From positions 18,015,175 to 18,079,174 of the forward strand of contig JBANSL010000018.1 in the NCBI GenBank assembly GCA_037127255.1: a DNA stretch of 64,000 nt, written 5' to 3'. Shown piece by piece: positions 45,426-57,256 of the stretch. The stretch comes from Persicaria tinctoria (taxonomy: Eukaryota; Streptophyta; Magnoliopsida; Caryophyllales; Polygonaceae). The translations under genes and the position numbers were made by a program. The notes under the pieces are model-generated. The model searched no databases, had not been told where the DNA came from, and was given only the letters and a program-made list of their open reading frames with translations. Each line of letters starts with the position of its first letter. The first letter of the stretch is position 1.

Positions 45426-46526
45426 ATTTCTGCATACATTTCATACATATGGGTTAGAAAAGTACAAAATCTATGTAGTTTATGCTTATTTGCCAAATTA
45501 TGGAGTCTACACAAGTTTTTGTTACATTTTGCAAAAATCGGATGCACTTTGGAGCTTAAAGGAAAACTCATAAAGAAGCTAAGAATGGTGCAGTTGGAGA
45601 ACAGGCCATTTTTCGGCATTCATCATTCTGAGTCAAGTTCTGATGTCTTCGAGAGAGTCGTAGCCCTCGAAAAGATCTTTCCAACGCATGCTCATATGCG
45701 TCAATGCAACGAACGACGACTCGGGAAAGTGCGTTTAAAGAACAGAGCAGGATGCTGAGAAGACTGGTCGATATCGGCCAAGCCTACTCGATATCGACCA
45801 GATATAGGTCGAAATTCTCCAAATTGACTCAAGATGGCCAGCAGAGAAGACGACTACTCGATATCGACCTAACTTGGTCGATATCGACCAACATGCAAGT
45901 CGATTTTGCCTCAGGAAGCCGAGATCGAGTGCCCAAAAGTGAAGGGGAGAAAGTGATTCGATAACGACCAACCTTGGTCGATATCGACCGAGTCCCAGTG
46001 TCGAGTCCAAGTCGATTCCGAGTTCTTATTAAGTTTCTATCAAGTCAAGAGAAGATATTTACCTACATTAGATATAGTCATAGTTGATTTATTTCCTTTA
46101 TTTCCAAGTTTTTATCTTATGTTATTAGATAGATAGATATAGATAGAAATTCCTTCCTTGATTAGCAAGGATTGGAAGCATATAAATAAAGCTCATGGGG
46201 CTATTTTTTATTCATTCAATTTCAGAAGGAGAGAAGTAAGTAGAGAGTAGAGGGAGAGAGAGGCCGAGTGGAGCAAGAGAGCGAAAGTGATCTGGCTTTG
46301 TTCGGTTTGTACTTTCTTCAGTTTGGTTTAATGCAAGTTGTTTCTTTTCCATCAATGATGTCTGCGATTGCGATGAAGAGCGAGTAGTCCACCCACTTCT
46401 AGGGTCGGGGCAAGCCCGACGATGGCCATGCGTGTTTGAGGTAAAGATCCGACCTTTATTATGTTTTGAGCATCTACTAACTTTTATGTGTTTATTTCCT
46501 ATTTAATAGAGATCCATGTTAACCAA

Positions 46527-48286
46527 TGTTGTAAGCCTAATTTGCCATGTTTTATAGTTACTTTTATATCGTTTTCTGCATACATTTCATACATTTGGGT
46601 TAGAATAATACATAATTTGTGTAGTTTATGTTTATTTGCAATATATGGAGGTCTACACAAGTTTTTGTCATATTTCGCAGAAATCAGACGCACTTTGGAG
46701 TTTAAAGGAAACCCATGAAGAAGCTAAGGATGGTGCAGCCGGAGAAAAGGCCATTTTTCGGTATTCATCATTCTGAATCAAGCTTTGATGTCTTCATGAA
46801 AGTTGTATCCCTCAAAAAGAGTTTTCCAACGCATGCTCATATGCGTCAATCCGACAAATGAGGACTCAGGAAAGTGCGTTTCAAGAACGGAGCAGGATGC
46901 TAAAAGCGACAGAGTTACTCGGAATCGACCAAGCTGGTCGAAATCGACCAAATTCTACTCGACTTTTTCTCCAGAGGACGAGATCGAGCACGAGCTGAGC
47001 AGAAGTCACTCAAGGAGCCACACTTAGTCGACGCCGACCAAATTTAGTCGATGTCGAGGAAACTCGACGAGCCCAGACGATAGCCGTGATCGAGTACAAT
47101 CCGAGAAGTGAAGACCTTACTCGACGTCGAGGAACTTACTCAATGTCGAGGAAAATTCCAGAAAGTCCGAGTCGAGTACGAGGAGAAATCCGAGCCTAAG
47201 AGGTTACTTGCAAGCCAGGATTCAAGATATTCTATCAATATACATCAAGTTCTATCAAGGAGAATGAAGATCTATCCACTTTAGCTTTATTTCCTTTTAG
47301 ATATAATTATTTATTTTCATGTTTTATCTTAATGTTATTAGATAGATAAATATATATATAGATATAATTTGTTTCCTAGAATAGCTAGGAAATGAAACCT
47401 ATAAATAAAGCCATAGGGGGCTGATTTTGATTCATTCAAGTCAAGTCGTCTTAGGACGCAAGGAGGAGGAGGAGGAGAAAGAGAGAAAGGAGGCGAGACA
47501 GAGAGAGAGGAGGCGAGAGAGGGGAGAGAGAGAGAGAGGAGGCGAGAGATGAGAGAGAGAGAAGGAGGAGGAACGTTTGGAAGGTTTTGTAAGTTTTAGT
47601 TTATTTTATGTTAAAGTTAATTTCTTTTATTATGGTTTGTTTCTAATTTCTTTCTTCTAGGGTTGGGGTGATCCCAACATAGATATGTTTGTTTGATTTA
47701 TGAATTCATGATTTTGTATGTCTTTATCATCATCTACCTATGTGCTTAATCCTTTGCGAGAGTTGAGGAAATTCCTTATTCATGATATTGAAGCGAAAGT
47801 GATCTTATTATGAATTGGGACAGTAATTAGGCTTTGCTTGCGAAAGTTGGTTGATCCTAATGAAGAAAAGGTAGAAACAAATTAGGTTTTTATGCGAAAG
47901 CCTCTATCACCTAAATTGTTGGAATTTGCGAAAGTCGATTCTTTGATATAAAGCATGCATCTTTATGTGATTTATGATCTACACATATGTTTGTTGTTGT
48001 GGTGATCCCTAACCTTGGAAGTTTGCATCTTTATTTATTTTATTTCATTATTTTTATCCTTTAAAGTTACCCGACACTGACCACATCTTCTCCTACCATT
48101 CCCTCGACATCGACCAAGTCTTAGTCAACGTCGACACCAACCTCCTCACCTTTTCCCGCTATCCCTGAACCCTAAAACAAATTAAACCTAGAACCGCTGA
48201 CTTCTCTCCTGAGGACGATCCTGACTCCACTATCCTATAGCAGGGTCTTGACTACAAATTTATTTGGTCGAGAAACCCTCTCGTCA
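46527..48286 (+). repeat. Solo LTR R in P's 5' LTR
   Basis: 1,760 bp from TGTTGTAAGCC to CTCTCGTCA, G-type ending, with perfect target duplication ACCAA (46522-46526 and 48287-48291). TATAAATA at 47400-47407. A GAGA-rich leader (about 47458-47570) like that of G. Confidence 0.93.
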
Positions 48287-48923
48287 ACCAACTTGGATTA
48301 TAAACATAAAATCGGTAGGTACAATTAGGGTTTGTTGAAAGAGTTGTCTAATTGTTGGAAAAGGCGAAAGCTTGATCCTTCGATGCAATTTCCATGATTA
48401 TCGTTATTTATCTTGCCTTATGCATGTTTTGTTATCGTTGTTGCAAACCTCGATCTTGGAAGTTTTCTTTTACATAAAGTTTATTCCGCAATTTACAAAG
48501 CTTTGTTCTTTATTTTCCTACTGTCCCCTACTCGATATTGACCAACCCTTGGTCGATATCGACTTCTGACTCTCGATCCAAAAAGATCGCTCCTTGTTTG
48601 TGTTTTTGCAGGTTTGGTCGATATCGAGTCCCCTTGGTCGATATCGAGTGCTTCAGGCCGAAATCGACTACCTTCTGCAGAGCCCCATATCGACTGAATT
48701 TGGTCGATATCGACTGCCTCTAGTCGATATCGAGTGAACCCCCTGAGTCGAAATTGTCTGTGAGATTTGCCGCTGCCTAGGATCCGCTGACACGCTTCCT
48801 CGTGGATCGATCCTGACTTCCCGCTGCTACATCAGGAGGAGGTCTTGTAATCATTTTCATGGGCATAATCTGGTTTGATTTATATTCTTATATTCTAAAC
48901 TCGATTTCCTCCTACCAACAAAT

Positions 48924-48941
48924 TGGTATCGTTGCCGGGGA
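48924..48941 (+). other. Primer-binding site of P (tRNA-Asp, two mismatches)
   Basis: TGGTATCGTTGCCGGGGA, three bases after the LTR end. Confidence 0.82.
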
Positions 48942-49003
48942 AGCAATCATTCGCGCCTTAGGTAGTTAGATCTCACGTTTGCCTTGAGTTACTTTGCAGG
49001 TGT

Positions 49004-50010
49004 ATGCGCCGTTCTGGACAACCACCTGAGTTTGGCGCCTTAGACGATCCAGAACGTTTCCTACACATCCACGCTAGATTAAAGAAGATCATGGCGACTG
49101 CCGAAACACAAGCTGAGATGATCGAGAGACTAACTAGGGAGCTAGCAAACAAAAATACCGCTCTCGCCGCTGAGAGAGCACGCACTATGCAGGAAACTGA
49201 ACTGAGGAGGCAGGCAAAGGCTGAGCTTGCCCAATTCCCTACCACTGCTGAGGATTACATGCACCCGACTCTCGTCGTGCCTGAATCGGCTATCCTAATG
49301 CCTGAGAATAATTTTGAAATTCGCACTGCTTTCCTGATTGAGATTAAAAATAATGCCTTTTACGGAAGGTTTAATGAATGTCCTCTTGAACATATTACCA
49401 ATTTTTCTAATATGTGCCATACTCTTGCTGAAGGTACTACTCTGGAATATGTCAAGATGAAAGCTTTTCGATGGTCTCTTGCGGGTCCAGCATTGAAGTG
49501 GCTTGAAGGACTGACTCCACGATCCCTCACAACATGGGCTGAGGTAAGATGGGAATTTCTCAACAAATTTGTTCCTCCTGCCAAGACAGCACTCCTCCTC
49601 CAGAAGATTACAGCTTTCAAACAGAAGCCTGGGGAGCCGCTAGCAAAAGCATGGGAACGATACATGGATCTACTGCGATCCTGCCCTACACATGGGCAGC
49701 CACCCTATGTCGTTCAGGAGATCTTCTTCAATTCTCTTGATTTGGCCGCTAAGGATAGAATCAACCAGTATACTCATTATGAGTATCTGACGATGCCACC
49801 AGCTGACGCATGGGCTACCTTGGACAAGCTCACCAACTTTGACAACAAATATGGGGCTCCTACAAACTATGACGAGAATGCATATGTAAGGCCGGCCCCA
49901 TCCATGCCCCTCTATGATCCTCCTAAAGAGATTGATCCAGATGTCAAGGAGCAATACTACAGAGATCAAAATCGTAAGCTTCTCAAACAAGTTAAATATT
50001 TATCTGCTAA
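49004..50010 (+). CDS. gag: Gag of element P, N-terminal two thirds (interrupted by solo LTR Q)
   Basis: It starts MRRSGQPPEF at the conserved position and is open for 336 codons until the insertion (KYLSAN). It has the coiled-coil-like region at about 20-75 and the Gag core at about 90-270 (WLEGLTPRSLTTW, FLNKFVPPAK). The frame then reads a few codons into Q before a stop. The zinc knuckle lies on the far side of Q. Before Q inserted, this gag appears to have been largely intact. Confidence 0.85.
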
Positions 50011-52195
50011 TGTTGTTGCAGGAGGATGGTCAAGTATGAAATAAATATAAAGTAAAGATCAGACTGACTTCCCTGTCTCAGCAAATAAATACAAGACTTC
50101 CTCCCGTTGTAGTAGAAGGTTGTCAGGATCGAAATCACGAGGAAGCACGTCAGCAGTTCTTAGGTAGCTACAGATTCTCACAGACAAGCAATAGAAAGAC
50201 AGAAACAAAGAAACAAAGGAACAAAGACAGAAAAGGCAAATGAAAGCAGAAATAAAAGCAAACGAAAGTAAAGAACAAAGCAAAGCAGAAAATAAAACAA
50301 AGGAGTAGGCGTACTCGATCTCGACAAGCTTCTACTCGAGATCGACAAGGAACAGTAAAAACAAAAACTGAAAATCGACGACAACAGAAGAAAACTCAAC
50401 TCGACCTAGACAAGACTCTACTCGATATCGACTAAGGTCCTACTCTGTATCGACAAGCTCCTCCTTTGTATCGACTAGAAAGACAGAAAACTTAAATTGC
50501 AAATTCTCGAACCCAAAACTCAGATTTTCGACGAAATAAATCAATATAATAAACGACTTCCAAGACCAGGGTATCAACACCACAACGATAACCATGCAAA
50601 GTAACACATAAAGGCATAAAAGATCATGCTTTCCATCAAAATAACTTTCGTTACTAACAAACAGGCATATAGAGGCTTTCGCATAAACCCTAATTGTTAC
50701 TAACCCTTTTCACATAATTAACCCAAGTTGCATTAAGATCACTTTCGCTTCAATAATACAAACAAGGATCACCTTCAACTCTCGCAAAAGAATCATGCTC
50801 ATAGGGATAGAAGATTAATTGCATAAAAAGATCTGACCTTTACTGCATCATCTCACATGGCCACCGTCGGGCTTACCCCAGCCCCAGAAGTGGGTGGACT
50901 ACTCGCTCTTCATCGCAATCGCAGACATTGATGTATAAAAAGAAACTTGCATTAAACTATATTCAAAGCCTTTTACAATCCCGACAATCAACTTTCGCAA
51001 AATGCCAAAACCCTAAAAACTTTAGAACTCCTAAAACTTCTCTGTGGAACTAATTCTCTCTCCCTAAGATTGTATGATTCTAAAATCAGCCCCATGGGCT
51101 TTATTTATAGCCTTCTAATCCTTGCTACTCAAGGATAGAATATCTATATCTATATCTAAAACTATATCTAAAATGCTTAAGGATAAATAAAAGCAATAAG
51201 GAAATTAAATATAAATATATCTAAATGTCTTAAAGTGGATAGATCTCCTCTTCCATGATGTGTCTTGATGATTTTGGATAGAATCGGCAATCTTCGAGCC
51301 CAAGTAATACCACACCGAGTAGGATTCGTCAAACCGCGTCACACAGCTTCTGGAATTGTCGTCGATGTCGACAAGGGTCTTGTCGATATCGAGTAGGAGT
51401 GTTGTCGACTGGGCCGGCTTCGTCGTCTCGGCTAGCTGGTGCTCGATGTGGCTAGGACTTGGCTCACGAGTGTACTCGATCTCGACGACAGTCTTGTCGA
51501 CATCGAGTAGGAATGTTCATCGACTAGGTCTTCTCGGGTGGCTCTGCTCGACATGGCTCGGATCTGGGCTCCTGGGCGTCGTCGATCTCGACTAGGGTTG
51601 TAGTCGAGGATGGCTCTCTGGTGATGTCGAGGACTTCTCCTCGGCATGGACTCGGACAGGCGCTAGGTGGCTCGTCGATCTCGACAAGGCGTTCTCGACA
51701 TCGAGTAGGGTCGCTCAGCGCCTTCGTCCTTGGCCTCTCGATCAGCTTCTCTTCTTGTCGACTCCGGGTGTGGCGTCTAGGCTTCATCGATCTCGACTAG
51801 CGGTACTCGAGATCGAGTAGGCTCCCGGAGCTGGGTTGGTCTGGCTCTTCGACACTGCTCCTAGTCGACAAGGGCTGTGCTCGGACATGTTCGTCTAGAT
51901 CGAGTAGGGTGTACTCGAGATCGAGTAACCTGGGCTCTCAACTTGATTCGACTGGTTCCGCTGCTTCTTTGACCTTGGACTTCTGTAGTGGTTTTCCGAG
52001 CTTTTCTGACCTTCCTTAGAATTGCTGAAAAACGCCTCGAATTCTGCGATTTAAACAGAAACTGGTGTAGATTCCATAATTTGGCAAATAAATATAAACT
52101 ACATAGATTCTGTACTATTTAACCCAAATGTATGTAATGTATGCAGAAAACGATATAAAAGTTACTGTAAAACATGACAGATTCAGCTCACAACA
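50011..52195 (-). repeat. Solo LTR Q in P's gag
   Basis: A 2,185 bp minus-strand LTR with perfect target duplication GCTAA (50006-50010 and 52196-52200). It ends TGCAACAACA, like E's LTR. Minus TATAAATA at 51102-51109. TCGATCTCGA/TCGACATCGA dyads in U3 (51358-51925) and U5 (50315-50450). Confidence 0.95.
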
Positions 52196-52971
52196 GCTAA
52201 CCAACCCTACATTGAATGTGGCTCACAGCGGCATACCACCGATAATTGCCCACATACGGAGCAAGTCAGGCTGGCAGAAACTCGAGAAGACGTAGCTTAC
52301 GCAGGGGGTCCCAACCGCTATATGGGGGACCAAAGGTTCCAACAGCCACAATGGAACCAAGGTGCCCCTAGGAACCCCCCGCCATACAGAGCTCCTTTAC
52401 ATCCGAAAAGGGACCAGCGGAAGGATGATCTACAACTCATCCTTGACGAGATGCGCCGGAATCAAGGAACCATCAACAATCAGCTCCAGAACATCAATAC
52501 AAGATTTGGAGAGCTGGATATATGGAAGAGGAACATTGAAACCCAGATGGGTCAATTTGCGGCACAAATTCCACGACCGACCGGGCAACTCCCTGGGCAA
52601 ACAGAACAAAATCCCAAGGGGAAGACCGGACATGTCGCTGTTGTAAAGCTTAGGAGTGGATGCGAACTGCACGAAACGGAGACCGGAGAAGCAAACGACG
52701 GCGCTGGACAATAGGTCGATATCGACCACCCTCAGGTCAATATGGACCCATCGGCACCAGCAACCTAGAAATCGACCAAGGAACTCGAAATCGACCAGAA
52801 CCAGGTCGACATCGACCAACATATAGTCGATATCGAGTCACCCCCAGTCGATATCGACTCGTCTACAGCAACTCTAATAGCTGATTCCGCTATGAAACAG
52901 ACAAAGACGCTTCCTTTCCCTTCCAAGGCACTGAAAGATCCACTGCTGGTAGGTTTAAACGCTTTGTTAAG
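52196..52971 (+). pseudogene. gag: Gag C-terminal part and linker of element P
   Basis: Resumes after Q with NQPYIECGSQRHTTDNC; the first zinc-knuckle Cys is changed to Tyr. The frame is open to TAG at 52712-52714. The linker beyond has TCGATATCGA dyads (52711-52862), and a one-base deletion near 52940 (GATCCACTGC for GATCCCACTGC) shifts the frame ahead of the protease. Confidence 0.82.
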
Positions 52972-54036
52972 ATGCTTCAAGAACTGAATGTTTCAATTCC
53001 TTTAACAGAATCTCTTCAAGAGATGCCTGCATATGTCAAGTTTCTCAAGGAAATCCTTAGCAACAAGCGATCAATCACAGAGATCGTCGGCGAATGCAAA
53101 AGGATGAACTTCCCTGAGAAGAGACCTGACCCTAGTAAGTTCTCTATTACTGTGGGATTTGGGCAATATAAATATGATTCCTTGTGTGATTTAGGAGCAA
53201 GCATGAGTATCATGCCCTTATCAATCTGGCGAAAGGTGAAGATAGGGTCCATAGAGCATGTGGATGCCAAGCTATACATTACGAACAATACAGTAGTCAT
53301 CCCTACAGGTATGGTCGAGAATGTCCTTTTCCAGGTTGGTAAGTTTTATGTCCCCACTGATTTATTTATTATAGATTGTGCTGAAGATCCTACTAGCCCT
53401 ATTATTCTTGGTAGACCTTTCCTAGCTATTGCAGATGCTAAAATCAGCGTAAAGCAGGGATTGCTCACCTTCACGATAGGCGACGAGACCTTAGATTTCT
53501 CTTTTGGCCCTACAAAGGAGGAAATTCCATGGCTGGAGGTGAAGAGCATAAGCAACCACGAGGACGAGCAAACAACAACGGAGGAAAGCACTACAGAGCC
53601 ACTCAATATCGACAAGCCCAACTCGATATCGACCACCCAACTCGATAACGACCACTCCCTGTCAATATTGATCTCCCCTGTTGAGCCTCGAACCTGCCAG
53701 AAACCTAAGTACGGGGTTCCTGCACTCGATATCGACCTCTATCACTCAATATCGACTGACCCCCAGCCCGAAGATTTCTGTTTTCGGCCCGAAAAGGTAA
53801 GTTCAGGTACGATCCCTACCCCTCCTCTGTCCATTAATAAAAATAAGATTTCTAGAGGAGACAAAGCCCCGTGGAGAGCTAACTTGCGCAAGACTAGGAT
53901 TGGAAAGAAGAAGAAGGAAGCTAAAGGACTCTATGCAAGCAACCACCTATCAGCTGAGCTTGCATATTATAATCAGGACCTAGATGATCCAGGAAGAGGG
54001 TCAAGCACAAGAGGGCCCAACATTGAGGGCACCTGA
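52972..54036 (+). CDS. pro: Retropepsin-like protease of element P
   Basis: 354 open codons; the first Met is internal to the original polyprotein. Pre-protease segment 1-60, active-site box LCDLGAS (D73), IPTGMVENV at about 110-118 and PIILGRPFLA at about 143-152, so the full retropepsin-like domain is present. The linker at about 215-265 is coded by TCGATATCGA dyads (LNIDKPNSIST, LDIDLYHSIST). The basic C-terminus ends with SAELAYYNQDLDD. Not translatable in frame with Gag in this copy because of the upstream shift. Confidence 0.82.
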   Translation: MLQELNVSIPLTESLQEMPAYVKFLKEILSNKRSITEIVGECKRMNFPEKRPDPSKFSITVGFGQYKYDSLCDLGASMSIMPLSIWRKVKIGSIEHVDAKLYITNNTVVIPTGMVENVLFQVGKFYVPTDLFIIDCAEDPTSPIILGRPFLAIADAKISVKQGLLTFTIGDETLDFSFGPTKEEIPWLEVKSISNHEDEQTTTEESTTEPLNIDKPNSISTTQLDNDHSLSILISPVEPRTCQKPKYGVPALDIDLYHSISTDPQPEDFCFRPEKVSSGTIPTPPLSINKNKISRGDKAPWRANLRKTRIGKKKKEAKGLYASNHLSAELAYYNQDLDDPGRGSSTRGPNIEGT

Positions 54037-55722
54037 GCACAAGTGGAGAAGTCGGCCTAGCAACTCTAAAATCTAGAGCATGTACATAAAACTTTTGAAT
54101 TTTCTTTAGGACTTTAAAACTTTTAGTTTTGGTTTTGGTTTTGAATACTTCATGTGAGAATCTTGTCTTTGTGCGGAAACTAACAATTTACAGGTCGAAA
54201 GCATGGGAATCGAGTAGAAATATCGAGGAAACCTGGTCGATATCGACTGACCTTAGTCAATATCGACCTCTGAGGCGGAAATCGACCAGCAGCAAAGGAG
54301 ACGAGGCCAGTCGATTTCGACCCAACCTTACTCAATATCGAGTAAGTTGGTCGATATCAACCTATCCACCCGATTTTGACCAGCCTTCAGAAGCGGAATC
54401 TGACGAATTGCAGTCGATATATATCGACTCCTGACAATCTACTACAGCCATATTTCGACCCTACCGCGCATTATTCGGTGAGTTCCTTCCTTTACCCTTG
54501 TTTTTATTTTATTTATACAGTGGTGGCACTGTATATTCTAAGTATGGGGTGGGGGAAAAGCTCATTTTATTGTTTTATTCTTGATTTTGCTATTACATGG
54601 TGAATTTTGGGTGAATTTTTAAAATTTTGTGCTAAATTGCTAAACCCAAAGTTTGTTTTATGAGACATCTCCCAAAGCTTGTAAATTGTTCAAATAAATA
54701 GTGTCATGGAAGCTTTAATTAAACTCGACGATGCAAAATTGGATTCATTAGAGATATAGCATGAAATTGCCTAGTAAAGGGAAGTCACAATGAAGTACAT
54801 ATTTTTATTGAAAACCATGAAATGAGGTAAAATTTGATATTGCTTTTGACATGTTGCATGATAAGAGGATGGAGGACTTTATATTTCCATATAATGCTCA
54901 TATTGTTATATCCTAGCCTTACCTATGCTTATGCATCACAAAAGCCATATTATGCCTTATTTTATATTATGCTCCACATGATCCAAATATTGTCCATTCT
55001 TTACCTTATTTCCTATCCGGGGATTATGTTGAGAATGATGTCACATTATGGAGATTACTATATGTTTGTTGTGTTGTTATTTTCATTATTGGAGTTTGGC
55101 AAGATTGTTTGAAAAATATATGGAAAATTTAATGAGTGAAAGAAAATCCGATCACCTAAGGAGATAATGGTAGATCGACCCTGCTTGCTGAGATAATAGT
55201 TCAGTGAGATGGGACACACATGTGAGGAGTCTGAAGCACTAAGTATCCGGGGCCATTCATGACACCCATGTTTCCGACTCGCGAGAAGGCAATGCTGAGG
55301 TTAGAGAGGTAAAAGCATAATATTGAAAAAAAAAAGCATTGAGCGAATGAGGAAAAGGTGAGAAATCAAAGGAAAAAGGAATGTGGTAAGAAAGTTTGGA
55401 AAATACTCCATTTCCTCGGATTATTAGCACCACATTGCCAAAAATTGCTCACCTTAAGCCTTTTACCAATCTACTCCCTTTTGAGCTTGAATTAAAGTCC
55501 TCTTGATTATTAATGCTTTGTCACATGAATTGTTTTTGCATAACCCTCCTTTTCTGAGTAGATGTTGCTTTTATTTGCACATGTATGGATTTGTGGCATT
55601 AGTACCTTTTCGATGATGGTAATTGATTGCAGGGTTATATGGCAATGGGTCTAATATGTTGAGAGTTTTGAATTCTTCCCCTGAATGACCATCCAAGTTA
55701 TTGCTTGGGGACAAGCAAGCTT
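54037..55722 (+). other. Conserved noncoding 3' region of element P
   Basis: It starts GTCGGCCTAGCAACTCTAAA, with TCGATATCGA dyads at 54237-54430, the purine box AAGTATGGGGTGGGGGAAAA at 54540-54559, and the block shared with B, C, E and H from about 54705. No coding potential seen. Confidence 0.76.
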
Positions 55723-55737
55723 AAGTATGGGGTGATT
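55723..55737 (+). other. Polypurine tract of P
   Basis: AAGTATGGGGTGATT directly before the 3' LTR start TGATGTCC. Confidence 0.78.
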
Positions 55738-57256
55738 TGATGTCCATGTTTTATGCCATGTTTTATATTAACTTTTATATCAATTTCTGCATACATTTCA
55801 TACATATGGGTTAGAAAAGTACAAAATATATGTAGTTTATGCTTATTTTCCAAATTATGGAGTCTACACAAGTTTTTGTTATATTTCACAGAAATCGGAT
55901 GCACTTTGGAGTTTATAGGAAAACTCATGAAGAAGCTAAGAATGGTGCAGCTGGAGAAAAGGCCATTTTTCGGCATTCATCATTCTGAGTCAAGTTCTGA
56001 TGTCCTCGTGAGAGTCATAGCCCTCAAAAAGAGTTTTCCAACGCATGCTTATATGCGTCAATCCGACGAACGAGGACTCGGGAAAGTGCGTTTAATGAAA
56101 AGAGCAGGATGCTGAGAAGACTGGTCGATATCGACCAAGCCTACTCGATATCGACCAGATTTAGGTCGAAATTCTCCAAATCGACTCAAGATGGCCAGCA
56201 GAGAAGCCGACTACTCGATATCGACCTAAATTGGTCGGTATCGACCAACATGCAAGTCGATTTTGCCCCAAGAAGCCGAGATCGAGTGCCCAAAAGTGAA
56301 GGGGAGAAAGTGACTCGATATCGACCGACCTTGGTCGATATCGACCGAGTCCCAGTGTCGAGTCCAAGTCGATTCTGAGTTCTTGTTAAGTTTCTATCCC
56401 GAATCTAATGGTGATATCCACAAGAGCAAATTCTATCAAAATCTATCAAGTCAAGAGAAGATATTTACCTACATTAGATATAGTCCTAGTTGATTTATTT
56501 CCTTTATTTCCAAGTTTTTATCTTATGTTATTAGATAGATAGATATAGATATAGATAGAAATTCCTTCCTTTATTAACAAGGATTGGAAGCCTATAAATA
56601 AAGCCCATTGGGCTAGTTTTTATTCATTCAATTTCAAAAGGAGAGAAGTAAGTAAAGAGTAGAGAGAGAGAGGTCGAGTGGAGCAAGGGAGCGAAAGTGA
56701 TCTAGCTTTGTTCGGTTTGTACTTTTTTCAGTTTGGTTTTATGCAAGTTGTTTCTTTTCCATCAATGATTGGAAGCCGATAAATAAAGCCCATTGGGCTA
56801 CCTTTTATGTGTTTATTGTCTATTTAATAGAGATCCATGTTAACCAACTTGGGTTATAAACATAAAATCGGTAGATACAATTAGGGTTTCTTGAAAGTGT
56901 TGTCTAATTGTTGGAAAAGGCGAAAGCTTGATCCTTCGATGCGATTTGCATGATTATCGTTATTTATCTTGCCTTATGCATGTTTGGTTATCGTTGTTGC
57001 AAACCCCGATCTTGGAAGTTTTCTTTTACATAAAGTTTTCTTTTACATAAAGTTTATTCCACAATTTACAAAGCTTTGTTCTTTATTTTCCTACTGTCCC
57101 CTACTCGATATTGACCAACCCTTGGTCGATATCGACTTCTGACTCTCGATCCAGAAAGATCGCTGCTTGTTTGTGTTTTTGCAGGTTTGGTCGATATCGA
57201 GTCCCCTTGGTCGATATCGAGCGCTTCAAGCCGAAATCGACTACCTTCTGCAGAGC
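55738..57256 (+). repeat. 3' LTR of element P (broken by L)
   Basis: Matches the reassembled 5' LTR up to CTGCAGAGC, where L begins; the remainder should lie past L, outside the window. About 150 bp of leader is deleted and replaced by a 31-33 bp copy of the TATA region (56769-56800 copied from about 56584-56615). TATAAATA at 56593-56600. Confidence 0.85.

Larger units (their letters stand above)
43477..48920 (+). repeat. 5' LTR of element P (interrupted by K and R)
   Basis: Pieces 43477-43526, 45426-46526 and 48287-48920 together match the 3' LTR (55738-57256) in order, about 1.77 kb once the second TSD copies are removed. U3 has TCGATATCGA dyads (45767-45990). TATAAATA at 46181-46188. It ends CCAACA. 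Confidence 0.85.
43477..57256 (+). mobile_element. Element P: gag-pro LTR retrotransposon hosting K, R, Q and L
   Basis: The 5' LTR is split by solo LTRs K and R; then come the PBS, gag split by solo LTR Q, protease ORF, conserved 3' region, PPT, and a 3' LTR split by element L. Without insertions the parts join cleanly: LTR sequence resumes after each TSD, and the gag frame resumes NQP after Q. Its dyads, in LTRs and in the linkers, are largely the TCGATATCGA variant. P starts inside J's PBS. Confidence 0.88.
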
